From: Micromonospora coriariae
Lineage (GTDB): Bacteria > Actinomycetota > Actinomycetes > Mycobacteriales > Micromonosporaceae
Direction: 5' to 3'
DNA: 64,000 nucleotides
Assembly (NCBI RefSeq): GCF_900091455.1
Contig: NZ_LT607412.1
Location: 1-64,000 of the forward strand
The notes below the pieces were generated by a model that worked only from the letters and a program-made list of their open reading frames with translations, did not search any database and was not told the origin of the DNA. A program made the translations under genes and the position numbers. Below are positions 59,263 to 64,000 of the stretch, in pieces (within the stretch, counting starts at the first letter, position 1; every line of letters starts with the position of its first letter).

Positions 59263-59711
59263 AACCAGATCTGAAAGTGATGCGCCTTCCCGGTCCTCCA
59301 GAACGATATGTCCGGGTCCGACCCGGGCGCCGATGTGGGGCCCCCTGCCACCGCAGACGGCGCTGGCCGTCAGGCCGTAGAACCGGTGCAAGCAATCCGG
59401 GCCGAGGTTCACGGCTGCTCGCCTGCTCCTTCCCATAGCAGTGCGGATCCGGGCGCCGTCATTGGCAACTGGTGTGGGCGTAGGCGGGGACCGTGTCGCA
59501 TCGCGGCGAGCGGGCTCTTCGGCTGCCGAACCGGGGCCGAGAGCCGAACCTGGCCCGAGCCCGACCGAGCCGGTCCGTGCCCCTTGGCGCCAACCCAGGA
59601 TCACAAGACACCACTCGCGCCTACAGCAGGTGCACCTAGTTCACTAAGTCGGTCGGAGGTTGAGTGGAGCTAGGGCCCGTGATCTCATCGGGGCGCCGAC
59701 CCAGGAGTGAT
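59263..59711. other. 449-bp gap without a supported gene
   Basis: Nothing recognisable on either strand apart from the RBS AGGAG at 59703-59707 for the GntR gene. Confidence 0.35.
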
Positions 59712-59939
59712 ATGCCCCGACGAATGAGCTACCGCCAAATCGCGGACGACATCGCCGCCCGCATCGCGACCGGCGAGTACCCACCCGAGTCCAAGATTCC
59801 TTCCTACAGTCAGCTCTCGGAGCTCTACAGCGTTTCCGTTGCAACCGTGCAGCGTGCACTTCTGGTCCTGCACTCCAGAAGCGTCGTGTATGGAGAGCCT
59901 GGGCGGGGCGTCTACGTCAAGGGGCATGACGACTCATGA
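59712..59939 (+). CDS. Small GntR-family regulator
   Basis: 75 residues: only the winged helix. MSYRQIADDIAARIATGEYP, ESKIPSYSQLSELYSVSVAT, VQRALLVLHSRSVVYGEPGR and GVYVKG form the complete GntR DNA-binding domain, with no effector domain. I start at the ATG at 59712 because of the close AGGAG. Such stand-alone GntR proteins are frequent in actinobacterial accessory DNA, often near transfer genes (KorSA-like in role). The small gene at 60371 lies on the other strand nearby. Confidence 0.8.
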   Translation: MPRRMSYRQIADDIAARIATGEYPPESKIPSYSQLSELYSVSVATVQRALLVLHSRSVVYGEPGRGVYVKGHDDS

Positions 59940-60370
59940 AGTACGGCGAACCAGGAGGCGTGGACGTTACGCCGACAGCGTGGAGCTGACCCCGATGGAC
60001 GCCCGTGGGAGCGTGCCGAATCCGCTGCTATCAGTGTTCGTCCACCGAGTCGTGCAGGTGGGGGCAGTTATGAGAATGGTCTTCGTGTTGTGTTATTTGC
60101 ACAAACCGGCACCCGCCGTGTCCGGGCACTTAAGACGCCGCTAAGCCGACTCGACCCGAGCCCTGTTCCCCTCGCACCGCTCGCCCCGGCTGCGGCTGCG
60201 GCTGCGGCTGCGGCTGGCCACCCTGCACGCCATCGACGCCGTGCACCGCTTCGTCGACGTCACCACCGGCGACAACCAGCACCTTGACACCCTCGGCCCG
60301 CTCGGCATGCTCCTGCATCCCACCACCCATACCGATCCGCAGCGGGCCGTGCCCGTCCACCGCGGCGTGG
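59940..60370. other. 431-bp gap with a short hexamer repeat
   Basis: No supported gene. Plus-strand sequence after the hexamer repeat (HAIDAVHRFVDVTTGDNQHL) could be a decayed coding piece but lacks a start and homology. Confidence 0.3.
60188..60217. repeat. GGCTGC hexamer repeat, 4 full copies plus one variant
   Basis: GGCTGC is repeated four times and ends in GGCTGG. It would encode LRLRLR or similar if translated, but no gene is supported here. Confidence 0.8.
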
Positions 60371-60604
60371 TCAATCGTCCGCTACCTCGATTCGGGGCAT
60401 CGGGGCCGGCGGCAGGTACGCCCAGTCGGAGATGATGACCACGGCCACCTCACGATTTGTCACCATCCAACTCACCGACTTCCACGATCCGCGCACGATG
60501 CCTTCTAACCGGTAGCCTCGCCGGCGGCTGTAGTCCAGGCACTTCACCACAGCCGGCTCGATGGGATCGATGTCGGCAGATATCCAGATGACGGCCGTGT
60601 CCAT
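60371..60604 (-). CDS. Small protein resembling a resolvase catalytic half-domain
   Basis: 77 residues from an ATG at 60604 with a G-rich RBS. MDTAVIWISADIDPIEPAVV, KCLDYSRRRGYRLEGIVRGS, WKSVSWMVTNREVAVVIISD follows the strand-helix-strand-helix-strand order of serine-resolvase N-terminal domains (C-x-x-Y-x-x-x-R-G-Y...VxVVIxxx). It lacks the catalytic Ser and the DNA-binding part. Similar small proteins are common in streptomycete and micromonospora genomes; the function is unknown. Confidence 0.55.
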   Translation of the reverse strand: MDTAVIWISADIDPIEPAVVKCLDYSRRRGYRLEGIVRGSWKSVSWMVTNREVAVVIISDWAYLPPAPMPRIEVADD

Positions 60605-60782
60605 GCAGCCCCCCAATCAACTTCTAGGTTTGGCGTCAACCGGACGGCGGGAGCTGATCGAGGCTGCCCCCAGCCGCCGCGCCGGCATCGTTCACCTGCA
60701 GCTCGGCGGGCGCGCTGGCGGGGTCCAAGGCCGACAAGACGCCGCAGTCCCCGCGGCCGGGATGAAAGCCACATCCCAGCCC

Positions 60783-61709
60783 TTCGCCGACGTTCAGCCC
60801 GACGTCCAACCCCACTGCCAGCCCGATAACGACTCCGAGCACCACCACCTCTCCTCCGAGCACCGACGTGAACGCCCAGATCCCGATCCCGGGCTACGTC
60901 ACCGACTCCCGGTTCGGCGACATCCTGGTGGACGAGGCGCGCAGCCGGGTCTGCATCACGGGGGGCAAGGGCACCGACGCTCTGATCGTGACCGACCTAA
61001 ACGGCAGCGTCCTTCGCACCCTTGCAGGCATCGCACCGGGGGGCTGCCGGGATGACGCTGAGCCCAGATGGCAGCAAGCTCTACATCGCCGCCGGCGACC
61101 AGGACTGGCTCAGGATTGTGGACCTGGACACGTGGGGAACTGGACGGGCAGTTCGCCGGGAAGACCGATGGAACCATGACGTGCCCGAAGGACATGGCCT
61201 TCGCGGCCGGCCAGCTCTGGGTCTCGTCGGGGTGCGAGAACGAGGCCACGGCGGGCATTGGCCGCGTCGACCTCGCGACCGGCAGGTTCAACGTGAACGC
61301 AGTCGACGCCATCGACGAGCGGATCAGCTCGGCGATGCTGCTGGCCACCTCACCCGCTCAGCCCGACGTGCTGATCGCCGGCGCGACGGGCACCAGCCCC
61401 GCCCTGCTGGTCCGCTTCGAGGCCACCGCGACAGGGCTAGTCCAGCGGGCGATCAGCCGGACCGACGGTGGCTCGGTCGCGCAGTTGGCGGTCACCCCGG
61501 ACGGCACCGAAGTTCTCGTTCCCTCGGGTGCGCCGTACTACCACCCGGCCCTGCGCACGTCCGACCTCGTCGAGGTGCACCAGTACCCGACCGTGACGTA
61601 TCCGAACGCCGTGGCGATCCGGCCCGACGGCCTCGTCGTCGCCGGCACCAACTCGTCGTACGACAAGGACGTCTGGATGGTGACCTTGCGGATCCGTACG
61701 CTGCCGTGA
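60783..61709 (+). pseudogene. Secreted beta-propeller protein, frameshifted
   Basis: A Pro/Ser/Thr linker (SPSPTFSPTSNPTASPITTP) leads into PGYVTDSRFGDILVDEARSR and VCITGGKGTDALIVTDLNGS. A frameshift near 61040 is followed by AAGMTLSPDGSKLYIAAGDQ and WLRIVDLDTW in a second frame. A further shift near 61135 gives GELDGQFAGKTDGTMTCPKD, GIGRVDLATGRFNVNAVDAI and the C-terminus VAIRPDGLVVAGTNSSYDKD. Together this is a YncE-like propeller of about 300 residues with at least two indels. The signal peptide is also lost upstream of a stop at 60771-60773. Confidence 0.6.
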
Positions 61710-62209
61710 CACCCCACGCCTGGCCCGTCACCGACGGGCCGGGCGATCGGCGATCGGTCACCGCTGGGGCTCGCGGTGAGGGGCCCGAGGTCGCTCTCGG
61801 CGAAGGTCGCCACCCTCGCCTGATCGACGCCCTCGCCGGCGTCCCAACCGTCATGCCCTTCGCCACCGGCCTGCACGGCGAGCACCCCGCCGGACCCGTC
61901 TGGACCCTCACCGCCAACCCCGCCAGTCGCCGATGGCTGCACGAGCCGCCCAACGACCACGGGCCCACAACACCGCCACCAACCCCCATCGCTACATCGG
62001 CGACACGGACGAGGTCTAACGGTCAGCCACGCTTTAGCACACCCTTAGCGACCCCTTAACCCTCTCACGCAGAGACTTCGGATTCCATCGGTGCGTTCGC
62101 GCGCCGCCGACGTGAAAAGAGAGGCCCTTCTTCGTATCCGTACCACCGGTATCCCTCCGCTGGCGACAGCGCCAGACGTGGCGGGATACGGGAATTAGGA
62201 GGATTTGCA
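61710..62209. other. 500-bp gap, upstream region of the PKD protein gene
   Basis: No gene is supported. AGGAGG near 62197-62202 is a strong RBS for the GTG at 62210. The A/T-richer stretch around 62030-62060 (CTTTAGCACACCCTTAGCG) may hold the promoter. Confidence 0.35.
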
Positions 62210-63652
62210 GTGGTCAGACGGAATGTGGCACGGCTCGTCGTCGCGTTCACGGGGGTGATCGCTCTGCTGCTCGGGGGGCAGACCGCCGCCTTCGCCGCGC
62301 CGACCAACGACGACTATCTCGCCGCCATCGCGGTGGAGTCCATTCCCTTCACCACCACCATCGACACCAGCGACGCCACGTCCGACCCGACCGATCCGAC
62401 CGGGTGCTACAACAACGGATCGGTGTGGTTCAGCTTCACCCCGACGCGGGACATGTGGATCCAGGCCGACACCATCGGCAGCAACTACAACACAGTGCTC
62501 TCCGCCTGGACCGGCGACCAGGGGGCACTGACCCTGGTCGGCTGCAACGACAATTACTACAGCCAGGACGCGCGGCTCGCCTTCACCGCCAACGCTGGCA
62601 CCACCTACCGCTTCATGGCCGGTTACTGCTGCGGCAACGGCCGCGACGGGGGCGGTTCGCTTCGGTTCTCGGTCAAGGAGGTCCTGCCGCCGACCAACGA
62701 CGACTTCGCCGACGCGATCCCGGTCGGCGCGCTGCCCTACACCGAGGCGCAGGACTACCAGGGTGCCACCCGGGAGACGGGCGAGCCCTCGTCCTGTTTC
62801 ACCCCGACCCGTACGGCCTGGTACTCGTACACACCGACGACCACCGAGTCGATCACGGCCCGAACGAGCCCCGGCTATGCAGGCATGGCCGTGTACACGG
62901 GCTCCTCGCTCACCGACCTGGCCATGTCGGAATGCACCACCCTCTACAGCTATCGGCCGCTGACCTTCCGCGCGCAGGCGGGTACGACGTACCTCTTCCA
63001 GGTGGCGGCGGACGGAATCAACGTGCACACATTCCAACTGGAGGCCGCGAAGCAACCCATAGCCGATTTCTCCTACTGGCCGAGCGAACCCAACTCGTAC
63101 GACCGGATCAGTTTCAGCAGCTCCGTCAATGACCCGGCGGGTGCGGGCATCTCCTCCTACGCCTGGGACTTCGGTGATGGGACGACGTCGGCCGACCCGA
63201 ATCCGGTCCACCAGATAACAGCTGATGGCGATCACACGGTCAGATTGACGGTACGAACGCCTGACGGGCGGACCGCGTCCGCCACCCACGTGATCCGGGT
63301 GCGCACCCACGACGTCGCAATCGTGCGGATGACGGTGCCCACGACGGCGCGGGTGGGGCAGACCATCGGAGTCGACGTCCACGTGCGGAACACCCGGTAC
63401 GACGAGAGCGTACGGGTCGAACTCGAACGCAGCACTCCCACATCGGGCTACCAGCCGGTCGGGGCGTTGACCCAGCCAGTCCCGGCCGCGAGCAGCAACA
63501 AGACCACCCGATTCTCGTTCACCTACACCGTCACCAGCGACGACCTGGCCTACGGGAAGCTCACCTTCCGGGCCTCGGCCGACCCGAGCCCGAGCCGCGA
63601 CGCGCTCCCAGCGGACAACGAACTGCTCTCGACCCCGGTCATCATCAAATAA
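62210..63652 (+). CDS. Secreted PKD-domain protein
   Basis: 480 residues from a GTG with a strong RBS. A signal peptide (LVVAFTGVIALLLGGQTAAF then AAP) ends near residue 30. Two similar beta-sandwich domains follow, each starting with PTNDDY or PTNDDF (residues 31-160 and 162-285; for example GSVWFSFTPTRDMWIQADTI and TAWYSYTPTTTESITARTSP). A PKD domain is at about 286-370, with YAWDFGDGTTSADPNPVHQI as its signature, and a last Ig-like module (VRMTVPTTARVGQTIGVDVH) ends the protein. It is probably an extracellular binding or adhesion protein. No catalytic site is visible. Confidence 0.88.
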   Translation: MVRRNVARLVVAFTGVIALLLGGQTAAFAAPTNDDYLAAIAVESIPFTTTIDTSDATSDPTDPTGCYNNGSVWFSFTPTRDMWIQADTIGSNYNTVLSAWTGDQGALTLVGCNDNYYSQDARLAFTANAGTTYRFMAGYCCGNGRDGGGSLRFSVKEVLPPTNDDFADAIPVGALPYTEAQDYQGATRETGEPSSCFTPTRTAWYSYTPTTTESITARTSPGYAGMAVYTGSSLTDLAMSECTTLYSYRPLTFRAQAGTTYLFQVAADGINVHTFQLEAAKQPIADFSYWPSEPNSYDRISFSSSVNDPAGAGISSYAWDFGDGTTSADPNPVHQITADGDHTVRLTVRTPDGRTASATHVIRVRTHDVAIVRMTVPTTARVGQTIGVDVHVRNTRYDESVRVELERSTPTSGYQPVGALTQPVPAASSNKTTRFSFTYTVTSDDLAYGKLTFRASADPSPSRDALPADNELLSTPVIIK

Positions 63653-63656
63653 GTCG

Positions 63657-63691
63657 GCGGCGCCCCGGATCGTCAAGACCCGGGGCGCCGC
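63657..63691 (+). terminator. Rho-independent-type terminator of the PKD gene
   Basis: A perfect 12-bp GC stem (GCGGCGCCCCGG and its complement) with an 11-nt loop lies 5 bp after the stop codon. There is no strong T-run, as is usual in high-GC actinobacteria. Confidence 0.8.
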
Positions 63692-64000
63692 TCAACGCCG
63701 GGTCCAACTTTGATGCCTGGTGGGATCCGGGACACCGACGCGTCGGTGCGAAGGGACATCAGGTATCCGCTCAGCTCATCAACAGGCTCTGCCGATACGC
63801 GGCGCGATCTCATGGTTCTGACGGGCTTAGCCGGCCCCACCCGGACGGCTTGGAGTGGCCCCACCCCGAAGGCGACCCGATGCCGATCTCGGTAACGCTG
63901 AGGGGCAGGCGAGACGAAGGTCGCGGGACGAGCATTGATCGTCGCTCTCGATAACCGGCACGTCTGGCGCGTATTTCCGGGCGGTGCCGCACGATGGTTG
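63692..64000. other. Gap to the end of the window
   Basis: No gene is supported. CGGCCCCACCCGGACGGCTTGGA and a near copy around 63855 form a short imperfect repeat. Confidence 0.3.

Overview
The window is high-GC actinobacterial DNA. I infer a member of the Micromonosporaceae from the many GTG starts, an IniB N-terminal-domain protein with Gly-rich repeats, a DUF2637 protein, BTAD-type regulator remnants and a crowd of degenerate actinobacterial insertion sequences. This taxonomic call is an inference, and nothing in the window fixes a genus.

Layout. Positions 1-10,600 hold a peroxiredoxin, a small detoxification cluster (MmcQ/YjbR protein, nitroreductase, AhpD-like protein, divergent TetR regulator), small lipoproteins and membrane proteins, and remnants of IS5-, ISL3-, IS3-, IS6- and ISAs1-type elements. 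Positions 10,967-13,000 carry an MFS exporter and a GNAT enzyme. Positions 13,586-19,204 are a gene graveyard. It opens at a 3' fragment of tRNA-Pro(GGG) beside a tyrosine-recombinase remnant, and continues with truncated pieces of a GMC oxidoreductase, a membrane protein, an S8-like secreted protein, an SDR, a gluconolactonase, a BTAD regulator and a VOC protein. One intact old-yellow-enzyme gene sits among them.

Positions 19,500-29,360 return to mostly intact genes: a YcxB-like protein, a TPR protein, a DUF4132 protein translationally coupled to a small protein with a MoaD/ThiS/ubiquitin-like C-terminus ending in Gly-Gly, a GNAT enzyme, and an ECF41 sigma factor in operon with an NAD-dependent epimerase. 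Positions 29,360-43,071 are the centrepiece: one minus-strand operon of 14 genes, almost all with overlapping stops and starts. The order is LacI regulator, ribokinase, RbsD-like pyranase, ADP-ribosylglycohydrolase, sugar-binding lipoprotein, two ABC permeases, sulfatase, secreted beta-helix enzyme, sulfatase, formylglycine-generating enzyme and two DUF202 membrane proteins. The enzyme that activates the sulfatases is encoded with them, so the locus reads as uptake and breakdown of a sulfated glycan or glycoside. Two near-identical palindromes in front of lacI look like its operators.

Positions 43,400-53,020 are again accessory: LtrA, an ISAs1 remnant with solitary copies of its end, a cation diffusion facilitator, a DUF2637 protein beside an integrase N-terminal remnant, and an IniB-domain protein with 38-residue repeats. 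Positions 53,191-64,000 hold a large secreted subtilisin-like protease, a transposase fragment, a winged-helix regulator, a small GntR protein, a decayed beta-propeller gene and a secreted PKD-domain protein with a clear terminator.

Best candidates for something undescribed: the ubiquitin-like/DUF4132 pair; the sulfatase-FGE operon that also encodes ribokinase, pyranase and ADP-ribosylglycohydrolase; and a three-copy repeat of about 250 bp whose 26-bp hairpin shows compensatory base changes between copies.
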